Of a stretch of 64,000 bases of DNA, positions 8,750 through 17,348 are shown in pieces. Position 1 is the first letter of the stretch; each line of letters opens with the position of its first letter. The DNA is from Clostridium_AD sp050717535 (lineage in GTDB: Bacteria; Bacillota; Clostridia; Clostridiales; Clostridiaceae). Location: NCBI RefSeq assembly GCF_050717535.1, contig NZ_JBOITM010000082.1, positions 1-64,000 of the forward strand, in the 5' to 3' direction. A program made the position numbers and the translations under genes. The notes below the pieces were generated by a model that ran no database searches, had not been told where the DNA came from, and saw only the letters and a list, made by a program, of their open reading frames with translations.

Positions 8750-9208
8750 TTATAGCAAATTTAAAAACGCTGGAAAAGCTACAGATAACCCTGTAACAAT
8801 TATTCCACATAAAAAAGATCCTATAACTGCACACATAACAGATCTTTTAAAATCCAGCTTTAAAAATGCAGCTATTGCAGTGCCTGTCCACACACCCGTA
8901 GTTGGAAGAGGTATTGCAATAAATGCTATAAGAGCTATTTCTTCAAACCTTTCAAACTTAGACTTATTCTTAGTTATCTTTCTATCAATTAAATTATATA
9001 AACCACTAAATGCCTTATATTTACCTAGAAATTTAAATATTTTATTGAAAAATATCAATATAAAAGGAACCGGCAATAAACTTCCAATGAAACTTATTGC
9101 GAATACCACTATTGGATTAATATGGTACACATTTATTCCAAGAGGTATAGCCCCTTTCATCTCGATAAGAGGTACTGCCGACAGTAAAAGTACTTGTAAC
9201 CATTCCAT
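8750..9208 (-). CDS. Small multidrug export family membrane protein
   Basis: A 152-aa membrane protein of the COG2426 / 'putative small multidrug export' family. Features are the N-terminal PLIEMKGAIPLGI, the PIVVFAISFIGSLLPVPFILIFF segment split by a short loop, and IALIAFIAIPLPTTGVWTG. About four membrane segments are visible. The export function is only a family label; no substrate has been shown as far as I know. It lies 24 bp after degV on the same strand, so the two are probably co-transcribed, and a strong terminator follows. Confidence 0.85.
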   Translation of the reverse strand: MEWLQVLLLSAVPLIEMKGAIPLGINVYHINPIVVFAISFIGSLLPVPFILIFFNKIFKFLGKYKAFSGLYNLIDRKITKNKSKFERFEEIALIAFIAIPLPTTGVWTGTAIAAFLKLDFKRSVMCAVIGSFLCGIIVTGLSVAFPAFLNLL

Positions 9209-9232
9209 AAAATATTCTCCTTACTTATAATT

Positions 9233-10123
9233 TTAAATATCAATTACATGATGTTGCCTGGGTTCACCAATGAAAAATACTGCCAGTGCTCCGGGCCCAC
9301 TAAATCTTCCCACTACTGGTCCGATAAAATGAATAAGCACTTCTTTAACCTTTACTTTTGCTAGTATTTCTTCTTTAAGCCTTACAGCTTCTTCATAACA
9401 ATCCGCATGACAAATAGCTATGGTTTGAATTTCAGGATGCTCTATTTTTTCCTCCACTATTTCTGCAAGCTTACTTATGGATTTTTTACGTCCTCTAACC
9501 TTTAACACAGGCATTACCTTACCAATCTGGTTAATAGTAAGTATAGGCTTTATATGCAGTACTAAACCTAAGGTAGTTGCTACATTAGATATTCTTCCAC
9601 CTCTTTTTAAAAAGTTTAAATCCTCCACAGTAATATATGTATTTAGATTTTGTATGTTTTTTTCTATTTCGCAAACAATTTGCTGGGCGCTGAAACCTTC
9701 CTTTTTCATTTCCACAGCTTTTCTCACCATAAGTCCTTGACCTAGGGATGCTGTTAACACATCGATAATATGTATGATAACGTTAGGAAATTCTTCTAAT
9801 ATAGTAGTCTTTCCAATATTAGCACTATTATAAGTACCACTAAGACCCGAAGAAACTCCAACATAAATTATATCCTTGCCACATTCTGCAGCTAATTTAA
9901 ACATATTATAGAAGCTTTCGGAATTTGCTTGAGAAGTATTAGGCAATGCCCCACCCCTAAGATCATCAAAAAACTGTTTTTGGCTTAAGCTCTGCCCAAA
10001 ATCATCTAAGTACTCTTTATCATTATAACTAAATGGCAACATAGCAAAAGGTATGCTATTACCATAAATATATTCCTTTGGTAAATCACAGCAAGAGTCT
10101 GTCATAATAACAAAATCTCTCAT
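9233..10123 (-). CDS. DegV family fatty-acid-binding protein
   Basis: A 296-aa DegV/EDD-fold protein. The first domain begins FVIMTDSCCDLP, and GVSSGLSGTYNSA and the VEDLNFLKRGGRIS segment are family hallmarks. DegV (FakB) proteins bind a fatty acid and in many Firmicutes present it to the kinase FakA for incorporation into phospholipid. No fakA gene is in this window, so the partner would be elsewhere. AGGAGG precedes the ATG. It shares an operon with the membrane protein gene 24 bp downstream. Confidence 0.92.
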   Translation of the reverse strand: MRDFVIMTDSCCDLPKEYIYGNSIPFAMLPFSYNDKEYLDDFGQSLSQKQFFDDLRGGALPNTSQANSESFYNMFKLAAECGKDIIYVGVSSGLSGTYNSANIGKTTILEEFPNVIIHIIDVLTASLGQGLMVRKAVEMKKEGFSAQQIVCEIEKNIQNLNTYITVEDLNFLKRGGRISNVATTLGLVLHIKPILTINQIGKVMPVLKVRGRKKSISKLAEIVEEKIEHPEIQTIAICHADCYEEAVRLKEEILAKVKVKEVLIHFIGPVVGRFSGPGALAVFFIGEPRQHHVIDI

Positions 10124-10222
10124 TTAAACTCCTCCTAATTTTATCATCAAGTAAAAATTTTATTAAACAATCCATTAAAAACTATAGCATAAAAAAGGTT
10201 CTGTGTAAACGAAATTACGGTC

Positions 10223-10322
10223 CAATAACAATTTGTGTGTAGATTGCAATAACAATTTGTTTAAAGATTTTTTATTGCTTTCTAAACTCGCCTATATTAT
10301 AATGTTAAACAATAACAATTGT
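10223..10322 (+). repeat. Three copies of CAATAACAATTTGT upstream of the flavodiiron gene
   Basis: The 14-mer occurs exactly at 10223-10236 and 10247-10260, and as CAATAACAATTGT at 10310-10322. The third copy contains the palindrome AACAATTG(T) and lies between the -10 box and the ribosome site; the first two lie upstream of the -35 box. The arrangement looks like operator sites for a redox or oxygen regulator, but no known consensus is matched exactly. Confidence 0.6.
10275..10303 (+). promoter_or_regulatory. Sigma-A promoter of the flavodiiron fusion gene
   Basis: TTGCTT (10275-10280) and TATAAT (10298-10303) with a 17-bp spacer. The expected start near 10310 falls within the third CAATAACAATTGT copy, so a protein bound there would block transcription. 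Confidence 0.65.
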
Positions 10323-10352
10323 TTTTCAATAGTAATTAAAGGAGTGTTGTTT

Positions 10353-12902
10353 ATGAAGGCATTAGAAGTTAAAAAAGATATATATTGGGTAGGTGCATTA
10401 GACCCAAAACTTAGAATTTTTGATATAATTATGTATACCCCTTATGGGTCTACTTATAACTCTTATGTAGTTCGCGGTAGTGAAAAAACTGCAGTCTTTG
10501 AAACAGTAAAAGAAAAGTTTTTTCCTCAATATCTTGAAAGATTAGAGTCCTTAGACATTAACATAAAAAATATTGATTATATAGTAGTGAATCATACTGA
10601 GCCAGACCATGCAGGGTCAGTGGGTAAACTCTTAGAAATTGCTAAAAAAGCAAAAGTAGTAGGTTCAGCTGCAGCCATTAAATTCCTTAAAGGAATTATA
10701 AATAGGGATTTTGAATATATAATTGTAGGCGATGGAGACAGTATAAATCTTGGAAATAAAACACTATCCTTTATTTCCGCGCCCTTCCTACATTGGCCAG
10801 ATTCAATGTACACATATGTTGTAGAAGATAAGCTTCTTATCACTTGTGATTCTTTTGGTAGTCACTACTGCAATGATAAAATGTATAATGATTTAAACGA
10901 AAATCAGGAAAATTATCTAGAAGCCCTAAAATACTACTTTGATTGTATTATGGGACCTTTTAAACCTTATGTTTTAAAGGCTATAGAAAAAATAAAGGAC
11001 CTTCCAATAGATACAATTTGCCCAGGTCATGGACCTATTTTAAGAGATGACCCTTGGAATATAGTAAATAAATACAAGGAGTGGAGCCTTCCAGAAAAAG
11101 TAGAGCCTGAACCAATAGTTACCTTATGCTATGTATCAGCTTATGGCTATACAGAGTCTGTAGCTAATAAAATAGAAGAAGGCATAAACAGCTATTGTAA
11201 TTTTAAAGTTAACAAATACGATGTTATACATAGTGATATGAATGACATTTTAACTAGCATAGGTAAATCTGAAGGGATAATTTTTGGTTCTCCAACTATA
11301 AATGGAGATGCACTAGAACCTATATGGGATATTTTAACAAAACTAAACCCCATAGTTCATGGTGGAAAAGTGGCCTCTGCATTTGGATCTTATGGTTGGA
11401 GCGGAGAAGCTGTTCCAAATATAGTGGATAGACTAAAACAACTCAAGCTAGATTTATACCCATCATATAAATTTAATTTCAAACCTACAGATAAGGATTT
11501 AAACTTTGCCTTTAAATTTGGAGAAAGTTTTGCTGAAAAAATAGCTGAAAAAACTAAAATAAATAGCTGTCCTGTAAAACCTTCTACACAAAAAAGATGG
11601 AAATGTTTAATTTGTGGAGAAGAATTTGATGGACCAAACCCACCTGAAATATGTCCTGCTTGTGGTGCGAGTGCTGACCAATTTGTTCAAGTATCACAAG
11701 ATGTAGTAACCTTTAGATCTGATAAAGTAGAAAAATTTCTAATCATTGGTAATGGCGCTGCTGGATATTACGCAGCTGATACTATAAGAAAGAGAAATAA
11801 ACAATGTGAAATAGAAATGATTTCAAATGAACCATACTTAACCTATTACAGACCTTCTATTTCTGATGGTATAAGTGAAGCCCTAAAAGATGATAGTTTC
11901 TACCTATCTCCAAAAGAGTGGTACACATCTAATAACATAACCCTTACTTTAGGAGTTCAAGTTGAGATTCTAAAACCTGAAGAAAATAAAGTATTACTTA
12001 AAGATGGTACAGCTATAAGTTATGACAAACTAATTTTAGCAAACGGAAGTGAAAACTTTAAGATTCCTCTAGATGGCGTAGACAAACCTGGAGTATTCAC
12101 TTTAAGAAATCTAAAAGATTTGGAAGCTATTAAAAATAAAATGAAGACTTCAAAAAATGTAGTAATTGTAGGTGGTGGTCTATTAGGACTTGAAGCCGCT
12201 TATGAAATAAGGAAAGCCGGTCTAGATGTTTCCGTAGTGGAATTTAGCGATTCCCTACTTGTTAAGCAATTAGATAGTGAGGGTAGTCTTATCCTTAAAA
12301 CCGCAGTTGAAAATCAAAATATTAAAGTTATCCTAGGAGACTGTGTAAATGCAATAAATGGCGAAAAAACCGTTTCTTCAGTTACTCTAAAAAGTGGAAA
12401 AACACTAGACGCAGACTTAGTATTATTTTCAACAGGAATTGCACCAAATAAAAATATAGCTAATAAAACTAATTTAATAACTAACAGAGGCATCCTAATC
12501 AATGAAAATATGGAAACTAATATCAAAAACATATATGCCTGTGGAGACATTGCAGAATTTAGAGGCAGAGTATATGGTAATTGGCCTGCCGCTGTAGAAA
12601 TGGGTAAAATTGCAGGTTCAAACGCAGTAGGCGAAATCAAAGAATATGTACCATCACTAAGCGCCATTTCCTTTAATGCTATGGGTATAGAACTATTATC
12701 CGTAGGCGAAATCACTAGGGAAGACACTAAAGCCCTTAGCCTAAAAGATGATACAAACAAAATATACAAAAAATTATTCTTCAAAGATAACATCATAACC
12801 GGTGGAATTATAATAGGTGACAACAAATCCTCAGCTAAACTAATAAGTGCTATGGAAGGATCAATGTCTTTAGCCGAAGTATTACAAGAAGATATCCTCT
12901 AA
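10353..12902 (+). CDS. fdpF: Flavodiiron protein - rubredoxin - NADH:rubredoxin reductase fusion
   Basis: An 849-aa three-part oxidoreductase expected to reduce O2 to water with NAD(P)H in the cytoplasm. Residues 1-250 are a metallo-beta-lactamase-like diiron domain with ligands H81, E83, D85 and H86 (HTEPDHAGS), then later Asp (CDSFGSH) and His (CPGHGP). About 255-395 is a flavodoxin domain (VSAYGYTESVA). About 415-450 is a rubredoxin with CLIC and CPAC iron ligands. From 458 onward is an FAD/NAD reductase with GNGAAGYYAA, GGGLLGLEAA and a GDIAEF motif near the end. The same layout occurs in C. difficile FdpF, hence the tentative symbol. The start is the ATG at 10353 after AAAGGAGTG; the frame is open upstream but without family similarity. 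Monocistronic, ending in a strong terminator. Confidence 0.93.
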   Translation: MKALEVKKDIYWVGALDPKLRIFDIIMYTPYGSTYNSYVVRGSEKTAVFETVKEKFFPQYLERLESLDINIKNIDYIVVNHTEPDHAGSVGKLLEIAKKAKVVGSAAAIKFLKGIINRDFEYIIVGDGDSINLGNKTLSFISAPFLHWPDSMYTYVVEDKLLITCDSFGSHYCNDKMYNDLNENQENYLEALKYYFDCIMGPFKPYVLKAIEKIKDLPIDTICPGHGPILRDDPWNIVNKYKEWSLPEKVEPEPIVTLCYVSAYGYTESVANKIEEGINSYCNFKVNKYDVIHSDMNDILTSIGKSEGIIFGSPTINGDALEPIWDILTKLNPIVHGGKVASAFGSYGWSGEAVPNIVDRLKQLKLDLYPSYKFNFKPTDKDLNFAFKFGESFAEKIAEKTKINSCPVKPSTQKRWKCLICGEEFDGPNPPEICPACGASADQFVQVSQDVVTFRSDKVEKFLIIGNGAAGYYAADTIRKRNKQCEIEMISNEPYLTYYRPSISDGISEALKDDSFYLSPKEWYTSNNITLTLGVQVEILKPEENKVLLKDGTAISYDKLILANGSENFKIPLDGVDKPGVFTLRNLKDLEAIKNKMKTSKNVVIVGGGLLGLEAAYEIRKAGLDVSVVEFSDSLLVKQLDSEGSLILKTAVENQNIKVILGDCVNAINGEKTVSSVTLKSGKTLDADLVLFSTGIAPNKNIANKTNLITNRGILINENMETNIKNIYACGDIAEFRGRVYGNWPAAVEMGKIAGSNAVGEIKEYVPSLSAISFNAMGIELLSVGEITREDTKALSLKDDTNKIYKKLFFKDNIITGGIIIGDNKSSAKLISAMEGSMSLAEVLQEDIL

Positions 12903-12915
12903 AACCAAAAATCTA

Positions 12916-12945
12916 GTGCCACCCACGTGGCCAGTGGCAAGTTGG
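12916..12945 (-). repeat. 30-bp dispersed repeat, copy A
   Basis: Begins GTGCCACCCACGTGG on the plus strand. Its reverse complement matches copy B (35625-35654) at nearly all positions and copy C (48570-48599) at most. A degenerate second copy at 12956-12982 follows. Confidence 0.75.
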
Positions 12946-12955
12946 CCAAGTTATA

Positions 12956-12982
12956 GTAGCATCCATATGGTAAGTAGCCAAG
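12956..12982 (-). repeat. Degenerate tandem copy of the 30-bp repeat
   Basis: GTAGCATCCATATGG lines up with GTGCCACCCACGTGG of copy A with mostly transition changes, and the following TAAGTAGCCAAG lines up with CCAGTGGCAAG. It looks like a decayed tandem duplicate. Confidence 0.5.
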
Positions 12983-13000
12983 TATTAAAACTCAACATAA

Positions 13001-13050
13001 TAAAGAGCACATAAGGCTTAAATGCCTTATGTGCTCTTTACTTGTTTTTC
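13001..13050 (+). terminator. Terminator of the flavodiiron gene
   Basis: A perfect 17-bp stem (13001-13017 with 13024-13040) and 6-nt loop, followed by a T-rich tail. It lies about 100 bp past the stop codon, with the dispersed repeat between. Confidence 0.9.
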
Positions 13051-13140
13051 ATTGTACTCATGCTATCAGTGACTTTTAAATATTTGATTAAAAAGGAAAT
13101 TTTTTTCAGTATTAACTTCTCTTTATTTGGGGGAATAAAG

Positions 13141-13191
13141 ATGAGAAATACTAAACGTGTTAAAACTTTGTATGACTTTATTATATACTAA
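13141..13191 (+). CDS. Possible 16-aa peptide
   Basis: ATG at 13141 follows GGGGGAATAAAG, a strong ribosome site, and opens a 16-codon frame (MRNTKRVKTLYDFIIY) ending in TAA. It is basic at the start and hydrophobic at the end. It lies just past a strong terminator and I see no clear promoter, so it may be chance or a relic. Confidence 0.25.
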   Translation: MRNTKRVKTLYDFIIY

Positions 13192-13231
13192 TACAATAAA
13201 GTTGTCAAGAACCATTATTAATTAATATTAA

Positions 13232-14059
13232 TTATATTGCAAAAGCCTCTTCACCTTGTAATATAAACTTATCAATAATAAATGCTACTCCATCTTGTTC
13301 ATTAGTTTTAGTTATGAAATTTGCAACTTTTTTAACTTCTGGGAATGCATTTCCCATGGCAACTCCAAGTCCAGCATATTTAATCATATGAATATCATTA
13401 CCTGCATCTCCTATGCATATAACTTCTTCTTGCTTAATGTTTAATTTTTCTGCCAATGCTGCTACTCCTGCACCTTTATTAACGGATTTTTCAAGAAACT
13501 CTAAGTAGAAAGGAGCACTTCTTACTATTGTATACTTATCACTTACCACTTCTGGAATGTTTTTAATCACTTCATCTAGCACTTCTGGTGCATCTACAAA
13601 CATAACCTTTACTATGGTTGTATCTGAAGGTACATCTTCTACATCAATTATTTCACAAGAAATACCATTTAATTTTGCTTCTCCTCTAGTATACATATTG
13701 TCCTTAGGAGCAATTACACTAGTTTCTGTTAAGGCATGTATATTCACATTTAAATCTTTGCTTAGCTTGTACAAATATTTATAATCTTCTATAGTTAATG
13801 TTTTTTTTGATATTATTTCTCCACCATCAGATGTTTGAACAAGAGCGCCGTTAAAAGCTACTGCATAATTATCATCTGAAATTAAGTCAAGTTGATCCAA
13901 GTATTTTTTAAACCCAACTAAAGGTCTTCCTGATGCTAATACAACTTTTACTCCATTTTCTTTTGCCTTTTGTATTGCTTTATAATTTACTGGTGAAATT
14001 TGCTTTTTATCACTCAATAATGTTCCATCCATATCTATTGCTATTAATTTATATATCAA
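13232..14059 (-). CDS. Cof-type HAD-superfamily phosphatase
   Basis: A 275-aa HAD hydrolase of the Cof/YidA class, acting on small phosphorylated metabolites. Motif I is IAIDMDGTLL with nucleophile D9 and acid D11; motif II is the VVLASGRP region; motif IV is ICIGDAGNDIHMIKYAG, preceded by the lysine-containing VNKGAGV. The cap domain lies between. The start is the TTG at 14057-14059, preceded by GGAGG; an upstream in-frame start has no ribosome site. Substrate cannot be told from sequence. Single gene, divergent from the diguanylate cyclase. Confidence 0.9.
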   Translation of the reverse strand: MIYKLIAIDMDGTLLSDKKQISPVNYKAIQKAKENGVKVVLASGRPLVGFKKYLDQLDLISDDNYAVAFNGALVQTSDGGEIISKKTLTIEDYKYLYKLSKDLNVNIHALTETSVIAPKDNMYTRGEAKLNGISCEIIDVEDVPSDTTIVKVMFVDAPEVLDEVIKNIPEVVSDKYTIVRSAPFYLEFLEKSVNKGAGVAALAEKLNIKQEEVICIGDAGNDIHMIKYAGLGVAMGNAFPEVKKVANFITKTNEQDGVAFIIDKFILQGEEAFAI

Positions 14060-14456
14060 TTTTTTACCTCCACGTAAACACATTTCTTAGACATCATTTC
14101 TTTGCTATCATTTTATAGTATATCATGGAATTTTGTAAGTAATGGATTTCATTGTTTATGAACTTTACGTGAATTTTTTATTTACCTATTTTTTTCATTA
14201 ATAATAAAAATGTTTACTTTTCCATAATTTGGTTTATAATTATTTTATGAATATTACTAATTTGTCAAATAACAATTAAGAAACTATGCCATGCTTTAAA
14301 CTAATTGAAAGCGCAAAGTTAAACTTCTATTATGAATTTCAATGGATAATAATGTTAAGTTAGCTATTAAATAATGACAAATTTACTACACTAATGTAAA
14401 ATGATAACTACATTCTTCAAAATGGCATATGTATATATAAAAGGGAGGCTATAAAC
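14060..14456 (+). other. Intergenic region with a long leader before the cyclase gene
   Basis: About 400 bp between divergent genes. A promoter at 14213-14240 would leave an untranslated leader of roughly 210 nt before the cyclase. I compared the leader with c-di-GMP riboswitch patterns and could not fit it. No short gene seen. Confidence 0.45.
14213..14240 (+). promoter_or_regulatory. Putative promoter of the diguanylate cyclase gene
   Basis: TTTACT (14213-14218) and TATAAT (14235-14240) with a 16-bp spacer. It is the best box pair in the divergent region. Confidence 0.5.
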
Positions 14457-16745
14457 ATGGTGCTAAAAAAAGAAAAACCTTTAATTATTGCTCTATCTGT
14501 TATTATTCTAGCAACATTACTAAGTGTTATTTTCACTTTAAATAGGTTAGCCTCCCCCAATACTTCATCAAATATCAATTCCCAAAAGGGTGTTTTGGAG
14601 CTTTCAAATTGGGATTTTAATAAAGATGGCTATACATCACTGAATGGTCAATGGGAATTTTATTGGCAACAATTATTGTCTCCAAATGATTTTGCTAATA
14701 GCAAGCCTCTTCCCTCCTATATAGATATGCCCGTTGAGTGGAACAAATACAATAAAACTTATAATTCTAGTGGTTATGCTACATATAGTTTAACAATAAA
14801 ATTAAATGAAAAATACAAAAATACCCTTTTAGGTGTAAGTGTTCCCTCCATGCTATCCTCCTATAAATTATGGATAAATGGAGATTTATTTTCATCTAAT
14901 GGCATTGTTGGTACAAGCAGTTCTTCTGAAACTCCTGCTGCTAAGCCCATAACAAGTTATTTTATGAATAATAACGACAGTGTTCATTTAGTTCTTCAAG
15001 TATCAAATTATAACTTTAGAAATGGTGGCACCTGGGACAAAATTTATTTAGGCACTCAAGCTCAAATGGCTAGTAAAAGAGAGGCTTCCATTGCACTTGA
15101 ATTTTTTTACTTTGGTGTATTACTCATAATGGGTTTATATCATTTATGGTTATATTCCTTTAGAACAAACGATACCTCTAAACTTTATTTTGGTTCTCTC
15201 AGTATAATTTTATCTTTAAGAGCCTTAATTGTTGGTAACAACTACTTTTTAACTATATATGATAATTTAAGTTATAACTGGGCTCTCAAACTAGAATACA
15301 TAACTTTCTATGCCGGAGTTTATTTTATGCTAAGTTACATATACGTAATTTTTAAAGATAATTATTCAAATATAATCAGAAAGGGCTGCAAACTTCTTTG
15401 TGTTTTATTTATTGCTATTACCATTTTTATATCCCCACTATTGGCCTCAAAATTCCTTTTGTACTTTCAAATATCTACTTTATTAATGATAGCACATGCG
15501 GCTTATATCATATTAAAAGCCTGTCGCAGGAAAAAACGTAGAACCTTAATTATGGCAGTTGGTTGCTTAGTTCCTATTGCCCTAAGTGGTATGACAGTTC
15601 TAAAATATTTAGGCTTAAATCATAGCAATGATTATTCACTATCAGGCTTTTTCCTTCTCATACTTTTGAATGCTTTTATATTAGCTATGAATGAATCTAA
15701 ATCCTTTAAAAAAATCGAGGTTTTTTGTAAGGAAAAAGAAAAATATATGTTAGCAGAAAAACTTACAGCCATTACCTTTCTTTTAAATTCCTCCTTGAAT
15801 TTAGAAGAAGTTTTGGAGAAATTATTAAAAAGCTTAAAAGAATTAGTTCCTTATGACAGTGCCTCGTTTTTCATGGAAGAAAATAACCATTTTAATGTTA
15901 TGGCAGCAAACGGCTTCAAAGATATGGATACCATATACAAGATTTCTATCAATAAAGATGATGACATTCTATTCAAAAAAATATATGAAACCAACACCAC
16001 TTTATTGATTTCTGATGTTAAAAACGACTCACGCTTTAAACATCATATAGAGCTAACTAACTTTGAAAGTTGGATGGGAATACCAATAATCTTCAAGGAC
16101 AAAATTATTGGTATCTTAACATTAGACTCAACCCAAAAGGACATATATACTCAATATCATATTGACATAGCTATGTACTTTGCTTGCCACGCAGGAATGG
16201 CTATAGAGAATGCTAAATTACATGGCAAGACTAAAAAACTAGCTACTATAGACCCTTTAACTAATTTGTACAACAGGCGTAGTTTTTTTGAACTTGCAAA
16301 TATAGATTTTGATAAAGCTAAAGCTTTGGTGCAACCTGTTTCAGGCATAATGATGGACATTGATGATTTCAAGAAAATCAACGACAACTTAGGACACCAT
16401 ACCGGTGACTTGGTGTTAAATCGCCTTTCTAAGGTTTGCTTAGAAACTTTAGGTAAAAATAGTATTTTTGGACGTTATGGTGGTGAAGAATTTGTTGCTC
16501 TATTACCATCTACATCCTTTAAAGAAGCTGAAATAATTGGTGAGAAGCTAAGAAGTGCCGTAGAAAATAACCCTATAATTATTAGAAAATCAGATTTAAT
16601 ACCTGTCACCTTAAGCATAGGTGTTGCTACCATTACCCCTACAATACAAGATTTGGATTTTTTGCTTGTAGAAGCAGATCAAGCAATGTACCAAGCCAAG
16701 TCTTTAGGCAAAAATCAAGTTATATCAATAAATTTAGACAGCTAG
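14457..16745 (+). CDS. 7TMR-DISM / GAF / GGDEF diguanylate cyclase
   Basis: A 762-aa sensor enzyme predicted to make cyclic di-GMP. A membrane segment at about 8-30 is followed by an extracytoplasmic domain at about 45-205 (LSNWDFNKDGYTSLNGQWEF, a 7TMR-DISM carbohydrate-binding-like fold). Seven membrane segments follow at about 210-410, then a GAF domain at about 440-590 and a GGDEF domain from about 600. The active site reads GGEEF near residue 674 after MDIDDFKKINDN, so it should be catalytic. The RxxD inhibitory site normally nine residues upstream is absent (GKNS instead), so feedback inhibition may be missing. GGGAGG precedes the ATG. The signal it senses is unknown. Confidence 0.9.
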   Translation: MVLKKEKPLIIALSVIILATLLSVIFTLNRLASPNTSSNINSQKGVLELSNWDFNKDGYTSLNGQWEFYWQQLLSPNDFANSKPLPSYIDMPVEWNKYNKTYNSSGYATYSLTIKLNEKYKNTLLGVSVPSMLSSYKLWINGDLFSSNGIVGTSSSSETPAAKPITSYFMNNNDSVHLVLQVSNYNFRNGGTWDKIYLGTQAQMASKREASIALEFFYFGVLLIMGLYHLWLYSFRTNDTSKLYFGSLSIILSLRALIVGNNYFLTIYDNLSYNWALKLEYITFYAGVYFMLSYIYVIFKDNYSNIIRKGCKLLCVLFIAITIFISPLLASKFLLYFQISTLLMIAHAAYIILKACRRKKRRTLIMAVGCLVPIALSGMTVLKYLGLNHSNDYSLSGFFLLILLNAFILAMNESKSFKKIEVFCKEKEKYMLAEKLTAITFLLNSSLNLEEVLEKLLKSLKELVPYDSASFFMEENNHFNVMAANGFKDMDTIYKISINKDDDILFKKIYETNTTLLISDVKNDSRFKHHIELTNFESWMGIPIIFKDKIIGILTLDSTQKDIYTQYHIDIAMYFACHAGMAIENAKLHGKTKKLATIDPLTNLYNRRSFFELANIDFDKAKALVQPVSGIMMDIDDFKKINDNLGHHTGDLVLNRLSKVCLETLGKNSIFGRYGGEEFVALLPSTSFKEAEIIGEKLRSAVENNPIIIRKSDLIPVTLSIGVATITPTIQDLDFLLVEADQAMYQAKSLGKNQVISINLDS

Positions 16746-16777
16746 AATATTAAACTGAAATTAGCATAAAAATAGCC

Positions 16778-16811
16778 AAGCACACTCATGAATAAATTTA
16801 CAAGTGTGCTT
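16778..16811. terminator. Weak hairpin after the cyclase gene
   Basis: A 9-bp stem (aagcacact at 16778-16786 with agtgtgctt at 16803-16811) lies 33 bp past the stop. There is no strong T tail, so termination is only likely. Confidence 0.45.
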
Positions 16812-16821
16812 AGCTCAATTA

Positions 16822-16902
16822 TCAATACTGTTTTTCATTGGAATTAGCAACAAGGTTTTTCAGATTCACAAGTTCTTTCTTTCCCCTATTACCTTTTGTC
16901 AT
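16822..16902 (-). CDS. Possible 26-aa basic peptide
   Basis: An ATG at 16900-16902 opens 26 codons starting MTKGNRGKKELVNLKNLV. The peptide is strongly basic and soluble. An ACGAGAG sequence 5-10 nt upstream could act as a ribosome site. It may be a small gene or the remnant of a larger one; I do not recognise it. Confidence 0.25.
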   Translation of the reverse strand: MTKGNRGKKELVNLKNLVANSNEKQY

Positions 16903-16988
16903 ATAAACTCTCGTTGAATATAATTTACCTTTCTAATATAAAATCCTCGTAAGCCTGCCAGGACAGCATACACTAATTTCATAATTTA

Positions 16989-17162
16989 TTAAAGACTAAC
17001 TATTTTTTTATGTTGACACCTCTTACAAACCTTAATCTTATCATTACTAGCTAAAGTTATTTCATATAACAATTTAATTCTCTCTGTCTTGCATACTGGG
17101 CAAGTTCCCCTTCCCCTTGATGGTAACTTCCACAAAGCCCTACCACGAAATTCTTTCCCCAT
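16989..17162 (-). CDS. Small zinc-ribbon protein (57 aa)
   Basis: A 57-aa basic protein with two cysteine pairs, CPVC (residues 22-25) and CKRC (about 46-49), spaced as in a zinc ribbon. It begins MGKEFRGRALWKLP and has a positively charged N-terminus (RGRG), consistent with nucleic-acid or ribosome binding. A strong GGGGGAT lies 7 nt before the ATG, so translation is well supported. I recall similar short proteins in other clostridia but no function. It is single and flanked by gene-poor DNA. Confidence 0.7.
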   Translation of the reverse strand: MGKEFRGRALWKLPSRGRGTCPVCKTERIKLLYEITLASNDKIKVCKRCQHKKIVSL

Positions 17163-17348
17163 TTTAAATCCCCCTCTTTGTTTATTCTTTTCTAATCACT
17201 ATTAATAGTATTAATTATTAGAGGGATTTATGAGTGTTTTTTATACTTATATCAGGGATATGACATATACTTTCTAATAAGTTCTACAAACTCATAATTT
17301 ATATAATTGAAAATTATCGCACACCATCCCAATAAGATCACACTAATT

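Noticed and set aside
14247..14456. c-di-GMP-I riboswitch in the cyclase leader
   Set aside because: A GCGCAAAG stretch recalls part of the motif, but the flanking stems do not pair in the required order.
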